From Gordonia hankookensis (lineage in GTDB: Bacteria; Actinomycetota; Actinomycetes; Mycobacteriales; Mycobacteriaceae), in contig NZ_JACWMS010000002.1 of assembly GCF_014673215.1 (NCBI RefSeq), positions 1,116,001 through 1,180,000 on the forward strand: a DNA stretch of 64,000 nucleotides, written 5' to 3'. The notes under the pieces were generated by a model that saw nothing but the letters and a program-made list of their open reading frames with translations, did not search any database and was not told where the DNA came from. This document shows, one piece after another, positions 41,089-50,646 of the stretch; position 1 is the first letter of the stretch, and every line of letters starts with the position of its first letter. The translations under genes and the position numbers were made by a program.

Positions 41089-42270
41089 GTGCTCGCCAAC
41101 AGCCCGCCCGACGTGTTCGAGCCCGCCCGGCTCGGTCCGATCACCCTGCGCAACAGAATCATCCGGTCCGCCACCTTCGAGGGCCGGACTCCTCGCTCGC
41201 TGGTCACCGACGATCTGATCGAGTTCCACCGCCGACCTGCTGCAGGCGGGGTCGGCATGACCACCGTCGCGTACTGCGCCGTCGCGCCCGAAGGGCGCAC
41301 CCAGCGCGGCCAGATCTGGATGCGTCCCGAGGCCGTCGACGGATTGCGCTCGCTCACCGACACGATCCACGCCGAGGGCGCCGCGGCGTCAGCGCAGATC
41401 GGCCACGCGGGGCCCGTCGCGAATCCCCGCTCCACAAGGAGCGCGGCCCTCGCACCATCCGCAATGCTCAGCCCCATGAGCCTGCGCCGCATCCACGCGG
41501 CCACCGAAGACGACATCATCCGCATCGTCGGCGCCCACGCAACCGCAGCCGAGTACGCCGTCGACAGTGGATTCGACGCGGTCGAACTCCACTTCGGGCA
41601 CAACTACCTCGCCAGCTCGTTCTTGAGCCCACGACTCAACAAGCGCACCGATTCCTACGGCGGCACCCTCGTGAACAGAGCCCGGCTCGCACGTGAGGCC
41701 GCGCGCGCGGTGCGTGACGCGGTCGGCGACCGCATCGCCATCACCGCCAAGCTGAACATGGATGACGGTGTCGCGGGCGGTTTCTGGGTCGACGAGGCGA
41801 TCCAGGTGGCCCGATGGCTGGAATCCGACGGCAGTCTCGACGCTCTGACCCTCACCATGGGTAGTTCCCTGCTGAATCCGATGTATCTCTTCAAGGGCGA
41901 CGCCCCGATCCGCGACTTCGCGGCTGCCATGCCTCAACCGATCCGGGCCGGTGTTCGCACCGTGGGAAAGTTCTTCATCAAGGAATACCCGTACCAACCG
42001 CTGTTCATGCTCGAGCAGGCCAGGCAGATCCGGGCCGCCGTACGGATGCCACTCGTGCTCCTGGGCGGTGTCACCGACAGATCCGGGATGGACCGGGCGC
42101 TGTCGGAGGGATTCGACTTCGTCGCGATGGCCCGGGCATTGCTACGTGAGCCGGAACTGGTGAATCGGATTCGGGCGGAATCCGATTCACAGTCGCTGTG
42201 TATCCACTGCAACAAGTGCATGCCGACCATCTTCACCGGCGCGCGGTGCGTCCTCGCCGACCCCGCCTGA
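41089..42270 (+). CDS. NADH:flavin oxidoreductase (old yellow enzyme family)
   Basis: The 393-residue FMN-binding TIM barrel starts at a GTG with GAGGAG about 8 nt before. It has FEPARLGPITLRNRIIRSATFEG at the start, HFGHNYLASSFLSPRLNKRTDSYGG mid-protein, and a C-terminal Cys set LCIHCNKCMP. That Cys set resembles the start of the iron-sulfur binding segment of 2,4-dienoyl-CoA reductases, but the rest of such a larger protein is missing. It probably reduces an activated C=C bond with NADH or NADPH. It lies 52 nt after the SDR gene. Confidence 0.87.
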   Translation: MLANSPPDVFEPARLGPITLRNRIIRSATFEGRTPRSLVTDDLIEFHRRPAAGGVGMTTVAYCAVAPEGRTQRGQIWMRPEAVDGLRSLTDTIHAEGAAASAQIGHAGPVANPRSTRSAALAPSAMLSPMSLRRIHAATEDDIIRIVGAHATAAEYAVDSGFDAVELHFGHNYLASSFLSPRLNKRTDSYGGTLVNRARLAREAARAVRDAVGDRIAITAKLNMDDGVAGGFWVDEAIQVARWLESDGSLDALTLTMGSSLLNPMYLFKGDAPIRDFAAAMPQPIRAGVRTVGKFFIKEYPYQPLFMLEQARQIRAAVRMPLVLLGGVTDRSGMDRALSEGFDFVAMARALLREPELVNRIRAESDSQSLCIHCNKCMPTIFTGARCVLADPA

Positions 42271-42306
42271 AACCGGACATCACCCACCCCTGACCCCGGA
42301 GACCAC

Positions 42307-43917
42307 ATGGCCGAGACCATGCACGAACTCATCACCCGACGAGCGGCCCAGCACACGCCTGCAGTCATCCATGCCACCGATGACGGGCAGGTCGTGTCCT
42401 TGACCTGGGCCGAATATGTCAGTCGCTCAAGCCAACACGCAGCCGCCGTGCTCGAACACGTCGACACCGCCAGGCCCGCGCACGTCGGCGCCCTGCTCGG
42501 CAACTCCCCGGAGATGCTCGTCGCCCTCGGCGCCGCAGCACTCGGCGGCTACGTCCTGTGCGGCATCAACAACACACGCCGGGGCGCAGGCCTCATCACC
42601 GACCTCCGGACCGCAGACGTACAGATCCTCCTCGTGGACGACGACCACGCGCGACTTCTCGACGGTCTCGATCTGACCGGTGTCGAGATGATCAACGTCG
42701 ACGACCCGCACTGGGCGGAAGAATGCGCGGCGGCTCCGGCATCGACCCCGAGCCGGCGGGTCGAGGGTGGCGATCCGTTCATGATCATCTTCACCTCCGG
42801 CACGAGCGGCGACCCCAAGGCGGTTCTGCTCACCCACCACATGGCGGTGTTCGCCGGTGACAATCTCGTCGGCAGGTTCTCGCTCGGCGAATCGGACGTG
42901 TTCTACCTCGCGATGCCGCTGTTCCATTCGAACGGGATCATGGCGGGCTTCGCACCGGCCGTCGCGGCCGGTGGCTCCATGGCACCCGCCCGATTCTCGG
43001 CATCCCGCTTCCTCCACGACATCCGGACCTATCGGGCGACGTACATGAACTATGTGGGAAAGCCCCTCGCGTACGTGCTGGCCACCCCTGCTCGACCCGA
43101 CGATGCCGACAACCCCTTGCGCGTGGCGTTCGGCAACGAAGCATCGGATCGCGACATCGCCGAGTTCTCGCTGCGTTTCGATGCCCACGTGGTCGACGGT
43201 TTCGGCAGCACCGAGAACGCCGTCATCATCACGAGGGAGGACGGCACCCCACCCGGATCGATCGGTCGCGGACTTCCGGGCGTCGCGATCTATCGGAGCG
43301 ACCCGATCACCGAGTGCGCCCCCGCGATCTTCGACGGCGCAGGCCGGCTCTCCAACCCGGACGATGCGATCGGCGAACTGGTGAACACATCGGGTGCGGG
43401 CTTCTTCTCGGGCTACTACAACAACGAGAAGGCGAACGCGGAACGTATGCGCGGCGGCATCTACTGGTCCGGTGATCTGGCCTACCGCGACGTCGACGGT
43501 TGGATCTATCTCGCGGGGCGTACCGCGGACTGGATGCGTGTGGACGGTGAGAACCTCACGGCCGCACCGATCGAACGGATCCTCTCGCGCTGCCCGCAGA
43601 TCAATCGGGTCGCCGTGTATGCCGTCGCCGACCCGACCGTCGGGGATCAGATCATGGCGGCAGTCGTGCTGCAGGGCGGGAGTGTGCTGACTCCCGACGA
43701 GTTCACCCGCTTCCTCTCCGCACAAGACGATCTCTCGCCGAAGGCGTGGCCCCGGTACGTGCGCGTCGCCGCCGAACTCCCCACGACCGCGACGAACAAG
43801 ATCCTCAAACGGGCGCTGATCGCCGACGGGACCACCGTCGGCTCCGATGTGCTGTGGGCGCGGGACGTCCGCGGCCGTTCCTACCACTCCGCCTCTGCAA
43901 CTGTGAGGATTCCATGA
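42307..43917 (+). CDS. FadD17-type acyl-CoA ligase
   Basis: The 536-residue AMP-forming ligase has the ATP motif IFTSGTSGDPKAVLLTHH near residues 159-176, the FGSTE adenylate motif and the WMRVDGENL hinge. The closing Lys is in TNKILKRAL. It closely matches M. tuberculosis FadD17 (KstR regulon) in the regions MPLFHSNG and NYVGKPLAYVLATP. It activates a fatty or sterol-side-chain carboxylate as an acyl-CoA. It overlaps the next gene by 4 nt (ATGA), so expression of both is coupled. Confidence 0.9.
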   Translation: MAETMHELITRRAAQHTPAVIHATDDGQVVSLTWAEYVSRSSQHAAAVLEHVDTARPAHVGALLGNSPEMLVALGAAALGGYVLCGINNTRRGAGLITDLRTADVQILLVDDDHARLLDGLDLTGVEMINVDDPHWAEECAAAPASTPSRRVEGGDPFMIIFTSGTSGDPKAVLLTHHMAVFAGDNLVGRFSLGESDVFYLAMPLFHSNGIMAGFAPAVAAGGSMAPARFSASRFLHDIRTYRATYMNYVGKPLAYVLATPARPDDADNPLRVAFGNEASDRDIAEFSLRFDAHVVDGFGSTENAVIITREDGTPPGSIGRGLPGVAIYRSDPITECAPAIFDGAGRLSNPDDAIGELVNTSGAGFFSGYYNNEKANAERMRGGIYWSGDLAYRDVDGWIYLAGRTADWMRVDGENLTAAPIERILSRCPQINRVAVYAVADPTVGDQIMAAVVLQGGSVLTPDEFTRFLSAQDDLSPKAWPRYVRVAAELPTTATNKILKRALIADGTTVGSDVLWARDVRGRSYHSASATVRIP

Positions 43918-45113
43918 CCGCTCGCTCATCAGTCCGTTCTCGGCGCACCTTCGCCACGCTCGCCGCCGTCGTGGCGTCGGTGGCCGCTCTCGCTCCGGTC
44001 GGCGCCGCAACGGCGCAGCCCTCACCCGGCTCCCTGAGGGCCGGCGCCCTGCTCGGTGCACGGCCGTTGACCACCGCCGCCGCCCTGCCCGACGCCGCAC
44101 GCACAACGCGTATTCTCTACGCCTCCGACGATGCCCACGGCAAGCCGATCGTGGTGTCCGGCACCGTCGCGGTTCCCCGGTCGGCTCCGCCGCGCGGCGG
44201 ATGGCCGGTGATCAGCTGGGCACACGGGACGACCGGCTACGCCGATCCGTGTGCGCCGTCGAGAGACACGAGCACCGGGCCCGAGCATGGCTATCTCGGC
44301 CCGATCACCTCCGTCCTCGACACCTGGATTCGACGCGGATACGCCGTCGTACAAACCGATTACGAGGGCCTCGGGACCCCCGGCGGGCACCCCTACATCA
44401 ACGGGACGAGCGAGGCGAACGCCGTGACCGACATCGTCCGCGCCGCACGTGCGCTCAACCCGCGCATCGGCCGGAACTGGATCGCGGCCGGGCACAGCCA
44501 GGGAGGCCACGCCGCCCTGTTCGCGGCACAGATGTCCGGTGCGCGAGCGCCACAACTCTCGCTGAAGGGGGTCGTCGCCATCGCCCCCGGCGGCGTCGGA
44601 CTGAGCAGAACCGTCGACTTCGTCAGAAGCGGGATGCCCGGCGCCGAGGCCGCCGAGGCCTTCCTGCCGCTCATCGTGCTGGGCGCCAACGCCGCCGAGC
44701 CGTCGATCAGGCCGGACGCCATCTTCTCCGATCAGGCCGGGCCGCTCGTGCAGGCGGCGCGAACCGGCTGCCTTGACCAGATCCGCGCCGTTCCTCCGAT
44801 ACCTCCCACACAGGTCCTCCGGGCCGACGCCGACACCGCCGCGCTGACCCGGTACCTCGACAGCCAGGACCCGGCGCGCACCATCCCCCGGGTGCCGGTC
44901 ATGATCGCTCAGGGCACCGCCGACACGCTGGTTTCCGAGACCGGCACCGATCAGCTCGTCGCCACGCTATGCGGGAGAGGACGACCCATCGACTACCACG
45001 TCTACCCCGGGCAGGATCACCGCGCGACGGTACCTGCATCGCTGTCTGACACACAGGCATTCGTGAGCTCGGTGCTGGCCGGCAGACCGCAGGCGAACAC
45101 CTGCGGGACCTGA
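43914..45113 (+). CDS. Secreted lipase (LIP family)
   Basis: The 399-residue alpha/beta hydrolase has a signal peptide of about 35 residues ending ATAQPS. Oxyanion/cap motif WAHGTTGYADPCAPS is near 102-116, and nucleophile Ser195 lies in AGHSQGGHA. An acidic candidate is in AQGTADTLV and a His in GQDHRATV. Two conserved-looking cysteines (Cys113, and one in TGCLDQ) may form a disulfide. It should release fatty acids or acyl groups from outside the cell. It is fourth in the operon, coupled to the ligase gene, which would activate the released acid. Confidence 0.88.
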   Translation: MTARSSVRSRRTFATLAAVVASVAALAPVGAATAQPSPGSLRAGALLGARPLTTAAALPDAARTTRILYASDDAHGKPIVVSGTVAVPRSAPPRGGWPVISWAHGTTGYADPCAPSRDTSTGPEHGYLGPITSVLDTWIRRGYAVVQTDYEGLGTPGGHPYINGTSEANAVTDIVRAARALNPRIGRNWIAAGHSQGGHAALFAAQMSGARAPQLSLKGVVAIAPGGVGLSRTVDFVRSGMPGAEAAEAFLPLIVLGANAAEPSIRPDAIFSDQAGPLVQAARTGCLDQIRAVPPIPPTQVLRADADTAALTRYLDSQDPARTIPRVPVMIAQGTADTLVSETGTDQLVATLCGRGRPIDYHVYPGQDHRATVPASLSDTQAFVSSVLAGRPQANTCGT

Positions 45114-45158
45114 TCGACGTCACCTCTCGCCCACTTCCCCACTCAGCAAGGAGTTCTC

Positions 45159-45947
45159 GTGATCCTCGATCGATTCCGCCTCGACGGAAAGGTCGCTGTC
45201 GTCACCGGCGCCGGCCGCGGACTCGGTGCCGCCACTGCCGTCGGATTCGCCCAGGCCGGCGCCGATGTGGTGATCTCTGCTCGCACGGAGGCCGACCTGG
45301 TCGGCGTCGCCGATGCGGTCGCGGCTGCTGGTCGGCGTGCCCTGGTGATGCCTGCCGACCTGTCGACCACCCATCCGGGCGTCCTCGCGTCGGCGGCCGT
45401 CGACGAGTTCGGCCGCCTCGACATCGTCGTGAACAACGTGGGTGGCAGCTATCCCAAGCCCCTGATCGACACCAGCGTCGACGATCTCGCCCGCGCATTC
45501 GATTTCAACGTCGCCACAGCACATTCGCTGGTGCTGGCGGCGGTGCCGCATCTACGCCGAAGTCCCGGCGGTGGCTCGATCATCAACATCGCCTCCGCCG
45601 TCGGGCGGCTGCCGGGTCGCGCGTTCGTCGCATACGGCACGGTGAAAGCCGCGCTGATCCACTACACGAAGCTGACCGCGCTCGATCTCAACCCACATAT
45701 CCGGGTGAATGCGATTGCCCCGGGGTCGATCCTGACGTCGTCGCTGGAGACGGTCGCCGCCGATGACACGCTACGAGCGGAGATCGAGAACCGCACACCG
45801 CTACGCCGGCTCGGAGAACCGTCCGACATCGCCGCTGCCGCACTCTTTCTGGCATCCGACGCCGGAAGCTTCCTGACGGGCAAGGTGATCGAATCGGATG
45901 GCGGCCTGATCGCTCCCAATTTCGAACTCGCCGTTGCCGACGTCTGA
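45159..45947 (+). CDS. Short-chain dehydrogenase/reductase
   Basis: The 262-residue SDR starts at a GTG 7 nt after AAGGAG. Cofactor motif [10 protein letters not shown] near residues 16-25, NNVGGS loop, catalytic Ser in IASAVG, and a YGTVK active site (Tyr-Lys) are all present. The C-terminal SDGGLIAPN is the usual FabG-like ending. It is the last gene of the operon and may oxidise or reduce a 3-hydroxyl or 3-oxo group of the intermediate. A hairpin follows 27 nt after the stop. Confidence 0.88.
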   Translation: MILDRFRLDGKVAVVTGAGRGLGAATAVGFAQAGADVVISARTEADLVGVADAVAAAGRRALVMPADLSTTHPGVLASAAVDEFGRLDIVVNNVGGSYPKPLIDTSVDDLARAFDFNVATAHSLVLAAVPHLRRSPGGGSIINIASAVGRLPGRAFVAYGTVKAALIHYTKLTALDLNPHIRVNAIAPGSILTSSLETVAADDTLRAEIENRTPLRRLGEPSDIAAAALFLASDAGSFLTGKVIESDGGLIAPNFELAVADV

Positions 45948-45974
45948 GCTGCGGCGTACGGGTTCCGCCGTCGA

Positions 45975-45989
45975 CGCGGCCCGGCCGCG
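45975..45989. terminator. Hairpin between convergent genes
   Basis: CGCGGC and GCCGCG pair around CCG; the flanking GC-rich bases could extend it imperfectly. It lies between the stops of the SDR gene and of the acyl-CoA dehydrogenase gene. Confidence 0.5.
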
Positions 45990-46012
45990 CGGGGGCACGG
46001 GCCCGCAGGTCA

Positions 46013-47206
46013 TCACCTCAGGTCGGCGCTGGACTTCCCGAGTACGCGTCGCGCGATGATCAGCTGCTGAATCTGCTGAGTGCCCTCGAAGATGTCGAGG
46101 ATCTTCGCGTCGCGGGCCCACTTCTCCAACAGCATCGTCTCCGAGAAACCCGCCGTCGACCCGACCTCGACCGCCTTGTTGGTGATGTCGGTGACGGTGC
46201 GGCCCGCCTTGGCCTTCGACATCGACGCCTCGCTGGAGTTCGGCTCCTTGTTGTCGGCCATCCAGGCCGCCCGCACCGTGTGCAACCACGATGCCTCCCA
46301 ATCGGATTCGAGACGGATGAACTCACACACCGACGCATGCTGGGCAGCGGCCGGCTTGTCGTAGTCGATCGTGTGCCCGGCCTCCTCGAGCATGCGCCGC
46401 AGCTCCTCGAGCGCGGCTCGGCCGAGGCCGATGGCCATCGCGGCCACCACGGGACGCGTGTTGTCGAAGGTCTGCATGACGCCGGCGAACGCCTTCTTGG
46501 TGTCCACCTCGGGCGAGCCGAGCAGGTTGTCGGCGGGGACGCGGGCATTCTCGAAGCGCAGCACCGCGGTGTCCGACGACCGGATGCCGAGCTTGTGTTC
46601 GAGGCGGGCGACGGTCACCCCCTCGGTGTCCATCGGCACGACGAAACTCTTGATCGCGGCCCGCCCCGCGCTGCGGTCGACGGTCGCCCAGACCACGACG
46701 TGATCGGCCCGGGAGCCCGCGGTGACGAAGATCTTCTCACCGTTGATGACGTAGTCGCCGCCGTCGCGCGTCGCCGTCGTCGACACGGCGGCCGAGTCGG
46801 AACCGAAGCTCGGCTCGGTGATGGCCATCGCCGCCCACACCCCGGAGAACTTCTCGAGTTGCTCGTCTGTGGCCACGGCGGCGATCGCCGCATTGCCCAG
46901 CCCCTGGCCGGGAATGGAGAGCAGCAGCCCGACATCTCCCCAACTCATCTCGCGAGCGGAGATGAGGGCCCGCATGTTCGGGCCGTTGCGCGACGGAGCC
47001 TCGGCGCCGACGGTGTCACCGTCGGATTCCTTCTCCTTCGACCGGGCCTGCTTGGCGAGTTTGCCCAGCTCATCGAGCTCGGTCGGGTAGTCGTGCTCAC
47101 CCTTGTCGTACTTGCGCGAGATGGGCCGGAAGATGTGCTCGGCCGCGAGATGGGTGCGCTCGACCGTCGGGTCAAATGTCGACGGGAGCTCCAGGTTGAT
47201 CGCCAT
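46013..47206 (-). CDS. Acyl-CoA dehydrogenase (FadE)
   Basis: The 397-residue flavoenzyme starts at a leaderless ATG with an operator just upstream. Family segments include AMAITEPSFGSDSAAVSTTATRDGGDYVINGEKIFVTAG and the C-terminal KILDIFEGTQQIQQLIIARRVLG, whose Glu in FEGT is the likely catalytic base, as in short/medium-chain enzymes. It removes hydrogens at C2-C3 of an acyl-CoA. Chain specificity cannot be read from sequence alone. It belongs to the same functional neighbourhood as the FadD17-type ligase but has its own promoter. Confidence 0.88.
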   Translation of the reverse strand: MAINLELPSTFDPTVERTHLAAEHIFRPISRKYDKGEHDYPTELDELGKLAKQARSKEKESDGDTVGAEAPSRNGPNMRALISAREMSWGDVGLLLSIPGQGLGNAAIAAVATDEQLEKFSGVWAAMAITEPSFGSDSAAVSTTATRDGGDYVINGEKIFVTAGSRADHVVVWATVDRSAGRAAIKSFVVPMDTEGVTVARLEHKLGIRSSDTAVLRFENARVPADNLLGSPEVDTKKAFAGVMQTFDNTRPVVAAMAIGLGRAALEELRRMLEEAGHTIDYDKPAAAQHASVCEFIRLESDWEASWLHTVRAAWMADNKEPNSSEASMSKAKAGRTVTDITNKAVEVGSTAGFSETMLLEKWARDAKILDIFEGTQQIQQLIIARRVLGKSSADLR

Positions 47207-47212
47207 GCCGAC

Positions 47213-47230
47213 ATCTTACTCATCGGTAAG
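47213..47230. promoter_or_regulatory. Operator overlapping the -10 of the fadE gene
   Basis: The leftward -10 TAAGAT (47213-47218) lies 6 nt before ATG 47206. CTTAC (47215-47219) and GTAAG (47226-47230) are inverted around TCATCG, so a repressor (TetR-type is usual for such genes) would cover the -10. Confidence 0.55.
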
Positions 47231-47256
47231 TTCTTTTCCAACCCTCCCGTCGGGCT

Positions 47257-47262
47257 TACTCT
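47257..47262 (+). promoter_or_regulatory. -10 element TACTCT of the TfoX-like gene
   Basis: Placed 7 nt before GTG 47270. It chooses that start among the open upstream frame. Confidence 0.5.
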
Positions 47263-47269
47263 CGACTCC

Positions 47270-47602
47270 GTGGCCTACGACGACGACCTCGCCCACCGGA
47301 TTCGTGGGATGCTGGCCGCCGAATGCGGACTGGACGAGAAGTCGATGTTCGGTGGACTCGCGTTTCTGATCAACGGCAACATGGCCATCGCGGCGAGCGG
47401 CCACGGCGGTCTCATGGTGCGGGTTCCACCCGAGGAGACCGAGGTGCTGCTGGAGTTCGACCACACCGAGCCCATGGTCATGTCCGGTCGCGAGACCCGC
47501 GGCTGGCTGCGCATCTCCGACGACGGCATCCGCACCGAACGCCAACTGCGGCGGTGGGTGGCCATCGGCGCCGACTACGCCCGCAAACTCCCGCCCAAAT
47601 AA
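47270..47602 (+). CDS. TfoX N-terminal-domain protein
   Basis: The 110-residue cytoplasmic protein starts at a leaderless GTG. It has the TfoX_N pattern: EKSMFGGLAFLINGNMAIAA, VRVPPEE and then the MSGRETRGWLRI segment near residues 62-85. In E. coli-like bacteria the domain is part of competence regulator TfoX/Sxy; stand-alone actinobacterial copies have no assigned role. It is divergent from the fadE gene, with 63 nt between the starts. Confidence 0.82.
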   Translation: MAYDDDLAHRIRGMLAAECGLDEKSMFGGLAFLINGNMAIAASGHGGLMVRVPPEETEVLLEFDHTEPMVMSGRETRGWLRISDDGIRTERQLRRWVAIGADYARKLPPK

Positions 47603-47604
47603 CC

Positions 47605-47624
47605 GGCCGCAGTCGATCGCGGCC
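47605..47624. terminator. Weak hairpin between the TfoX-like gene and leuS
   Basis: GGCCGC and GCGGCC pair around AGTCGATC between the two convergent stops. Confidence 0.4.
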
Positions 47625-47635
47625 CCAGCGGCAGC

Positions 47636-50515
47636 CTAGGGGACGACGTTGACCATGCGGCCCGGCACGACGATGACCTTGCGGGGCTCGCCGTCGAGGA
47701 GCGGCGCGATCTTCTCGTCGGCCAGCGCGGCGGCCCGCACGGTCTCCTCGTCGGCGTCGGCGGCCACGGTGATACGGCTACGGACCTTGCCCTTGACCTG
47801 GATGGGGATCTCGATCGTGTCCTCGACAAGCCACGTGTCGTCGGCCTCAGGGAAGGGGCCACGCGCGAGCAGCGTCTGATGACCGAGCCGATGCCAGAGC
47901 TCCTCGGCGACGTGCGGCGCCAGCGGAGCCAGCATGACGACCAACGGTTCCACGGCCGCGCGGGGGGCACCCGACTTCTCGAAGTTCTTGGTCAGGTGAT
48001 TGGTCAGCACGGTCAGTTTCGCGACCGCGGTGTTGTTGCGCAGCTCGGCGTAATCCTCGCGCACACCGGCGATCGTCTTGTGTAGCAGTCGTTTGGTGTC
48101 GTCGTCGAGTTCCGTGTCGGTGCACCGTACCGAGCCGGCTTCCTCGTCGACCACCAGCCGCCAGATCCGCTGCAGGAACCGCTGCGACCCGACCACATCC
48201 TTGGTGGCCCACGGCCGCGATTGGTCCAGTGGCCCCATGAACATCTCGTAGACCCGGAGCGTGTCCGCTCCGTAATCACGGCAGATGTCGTCGGGCGCAA
48301 CGGAGTTCTTGAGGGACTTGCCCATCTTGCCGTATTCCTGGGTGACCGGTTCGCCGTTGTGGAAGTACCCACCGTCACGTTCGACGACGTCGTCGGCCGG
48401 CACATAGATGCCTCGCGCATCGGTGTAGGCGTACGCCTGGATCATGCCCTGGTTGAACAGCTTTCGGTATGGCTCGCGGCTCGTCACGTAGCCGAGGTCG
48501 AAGAGCACCTTGTGCCAGAACCGTGAGTACAGCAGGTGCAGCACCGCATGCTCCACACCGCCGATGTACAGATCGAGCCCGCCCGGATCGTCGGGGCCGT
48601 GTCCGGCCGGACGCGGTCCCATCCAATAGGCCTCGTTCTCCTTGGCGCAGAACGTGTCCTCGTTGGTGGGATCGATATAGCGCAGCTGATACCAGGAACT
48701 GCCCGCCCACTGCGGCATCACGTTGGCGTCGCGGGTGTAGGTCTTGACGCCGTCGCCCAGATCGAGTTCGACGGTCATCCAGTCGGTGGCCTTGGCCAGC
48801 GGTGGAGACGGTTCACTGTGCTCGTCGTCGGGGTCGAAGGACACCGGCGCGTAGTCGTCGACCTCCGGGAGCTCCACGGGCAGCATCGATTCCGGCAGTG
48901 CATGCGCGTTGCCGTCCTCGTCGTAGACGATCGGGAATGGCTCACCCCAGTACCGCTGCCGGGCGAACAGCCAGTCGCGGAGCTTGTACTGGATGGTGCC
49001 CCGACCGGCCCCCTGCTCCTCCAACCACTCGACGATGGCGACCTTGGCATCGTCGACCTGCAGGCCGTCGAGGAAGCCGGAGTTGACCGTGGGGCCGTCC
49101 CCGATGAAGGCGTCGGTCTCGATCCCCTGTTCGGAGCCGATGACCTCACGGATCGGCAGACCGAACAGCGTCGCGAACTCGTGGTCGCGGGTGTCGTGTG
49201 CCGGCACCGCCATGATGGCTCCGGTGCCGTAGCCCATCAGCACATAGTCGGCGATGAACACCGGGATCTGTTCGCCGTTCACCGGATTCGTCGCGAAAGC
49301 GCCGGTGAAGACGCCGGTCTTCTCCTTGTTCTCCTGACGCTCGAGATCCGACTTCGCCGCGATCGCGGTGCGATAACTCTGCACCGCTTCGGTCGGGCTC
49401 TGCGCGCCGCCGGTCCAGCGATCGTCGGTGCCGGCCGGCCAGGCGTCGGCAGTCAGGATGTCGACCAGCTCGTGCTCGGGTGCGAGCACCATGTAGGTGG
49501 CGCCGAAGAGCGTGTCGGGTCGGGTCGTGAACACCTCGACGGCGTGGTCGCCGGCCGCAAACGTCACCTGCGCGCCCCGCGATCTGCCGATCCAGTTGCG
49601 CTGCATGGTCTTGACCTTGTCCGGCCAGTCGAGCAGGTCCAGGTCGTCGAGCAGGCGGTCCGAGTAGGCGGTGATGCGCATCATCCACTGCCTCAGGTGC
49701 TTGCGGAACACCGGGAAGTTGCCGCGATCGCTGCGGCCGTCGGCGGTGACCTCCTCGTTGGCGAGCACCGTGCCCAGCCCCGGACACCAGTTGACCAGCG
49801 AATCACTCTCGTAGACAAGGCGGTACGAGTCGATCACACCGTTGCGCTCCGCCGGTGTCAGCGACGACCACTGCCGGCCGTCCCCCACTTCACGCTCGCC
49901 CGAATCGAACTCGTCGATCAGTTCGGCGATCCGACGCGCCTTGCGCTGGTCGGTGTCGTACCAGGCGTTGTAGATCTGCAGGAAGATCCACTGCGTCCAC
50001 CGATAGAACTCGACGTCGGTCGTCGCGACACGGCGGCGCTCGTCATGTCCCAGACCCAATCGGCGGATCTGGCCCAGGTAGCGCTCGATGTTGGCCTCGG
50101 TAGTGGTCCGCGGGTGCGTGCCGGTCTGGACCGCGTACTGCTCGGCCGGCAGCCCGAAGGCGTCGAAGCCCATCGTGTGCAACACGTTCTTGCCGGTCAT
50201 CCGCTGATACCGCGCGAACACGTCGCTGGCGATGAAGCCCAAGGGGTGGCCGACGTGCAGCCCCGAACCCGACGGGTACGGGAACATGTCCTGGATGAAG
50301 ACCTTCGCCTCGGCGTCTGCTCCGGTTCCACCGAACGCGGCCAGATCCCCGGCGAGCGGGCCCACCGGATTGGGAGCCTCATACGCGTGCTGGTCGGCCC
50401 AGTGACGTTGCCACCGCGCCTCGATCTCCCCGGCGAGCTCCGCCGTGTACCGATGACCGGGCAGACCGGCGTCCGGGGCGGTCGACGCGGTGCGGGCAGA
50501 ATCAGCTGAAGTCAC
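47636..50515 (-). CDS. leuS: Leucyl-tRNA synthetase
   Basis: The 959-residue class I synthetase charges leucine onto tRNA-Leu in the cytoplasm. The HIGH motif occurs as HVGH after PYPSGSGL near residue 86, the KMSKS loop as KMGKSLKNS, and an editing (CP1) domain sits between them. The start is GTG 50515, with TACGCT 6 nt upstream; the frame is open ten codons further (ATG 50545), but that part lies upstream of this promoter. The length agrees with actinobacterial LeuRS. It is divergent from the SdpI gene. No T-box leader is possible, because the transcript is leaderless. Confidence 0.97.
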   Translation of the reverse strand: MTSADSARTASTAPDAGLPGHRYTAELAGEIEARWQRHWADQHAYEAPNPVGPLAGDLAAFGGTGADAEAKVFIQDMFPYPSGSGLHVGHPLGFIASDVFARYQRMTGKNVLHTMGFDAFGLPAEQYAVQTGTHPRTTTEANIERYLGQIRRLGLGHDERRRVATTDVEFYRWTQWIFLQIYNAWYDTDQRKARRIAELIDEFDSGEREVGDGRQWSSLTPAERNGVIDSYRLVYESDSLVNWCPGLGTVLANEEVTADGRSDRGNFPVFRKHLRQWMMRITAYSDRLLDDLDLLDWPDKVKTMQRNWIGRSRGAQVTFAAGDHAVEVFTTRPDTLFGATYMVLAPEHELVDILTADAWPAGTDDRWTGGAQSPTEAVQSYRTAIAAKSDLERQENKEKTGVFTGAFATNPVNGEQIPVFIADYVLMGYGTGAIMAVPAHDTRDHEFATLFGLPIREVIGSEQGIETDAFIGDGPTVNSGFLDGLQVDDAKVAIVEWLEEQGAGRGTIQYKLRDWLFARQRYWGEPFPIVYDEDGNAHALPESMLPVELPEVDDYAPVSFDPDDEHSEPSPPLAKATDWMTVELDLGDGVKTYTRDANVMPQWAGSSWYQLRYIDPTNEDTFCAKENEAYWMGPRPAGHGPDDPGGLDLYIGGVEHAVLHLLYSRFWHKVLFDLGYVTSREPYRKLFNQGMIQAYAYTDARGIYVPADDVVERDGGYFHNGEPVTQEYGKMGKSLKNSVAPDDICRDYGADTLRVYEMFMGPLDQSRPWATKDVVGSQRFLQRIWRLVVDEEAGSVRCTDTELDDDTKRLLHKTIAGVREDYAELRNNTAVAKLTVLTNHLTKNFEKSGAPRAAVEPLVVMLAPLAPHVAEELWHRLGHQTLLARGPFPEADDTWLVEDTIEIPIQVKGKVRSRITVAADADEETVRAAALADEKIAPLLDGEPRKVIVVPGRMVNVVP

Positions 50516-50521
50516 CCGACC

Positions 50522-50527
50522 AGCGTA
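50522..50527 (-). promoter_or_regulatory. -10 element TACGCT of leuS
   Basis: It stands 6 nt before GTG 50515 and argues against the ATG at 50545. Confidence 0.5.
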
Positions 50528-50633
50528 AATCCTCGGTTCGGCCATGTTGTCGACGGGGAGTGGTCTCGACTGTCGCCGACACGACCACGGGTGCGCGAGC
50601 GCGGTCGATTCGGTCTGCTACGACGGTCGGTCG

Positions 50634-50639
50634 TATGGT
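50634..50639 (+). promoter_or_regulatory. -10 element TATGGT of the SdpI-family gene
   Basis: It lies 7 nt before GTG 50647; the ATG at 50635 is inside the element itself. Confidence 0.45.
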
Positions 50640-50646
50640 GGTCGAT

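Noticed and set aside
41089-42270. Reading the old-yellow-enzyme gene as a truncated 2,4-dienoyl-CoA reductase
   Set aside because: The Cys set at its end is suggestive, but the protein has normal length for single-domain OYE proteins and the stop is followed directly by the next operon gene.
48536-50509. Long rightward open frame (about 657 codons) opposite leuS
   Set aside because: High-GC shadow frame; leuS on the other strand is unmistakable.
47636-50646. T-box or other RNA leader before leuS
   Set aside because: The -10 lies 6 nt before the start codon, so no leader RNA exists.
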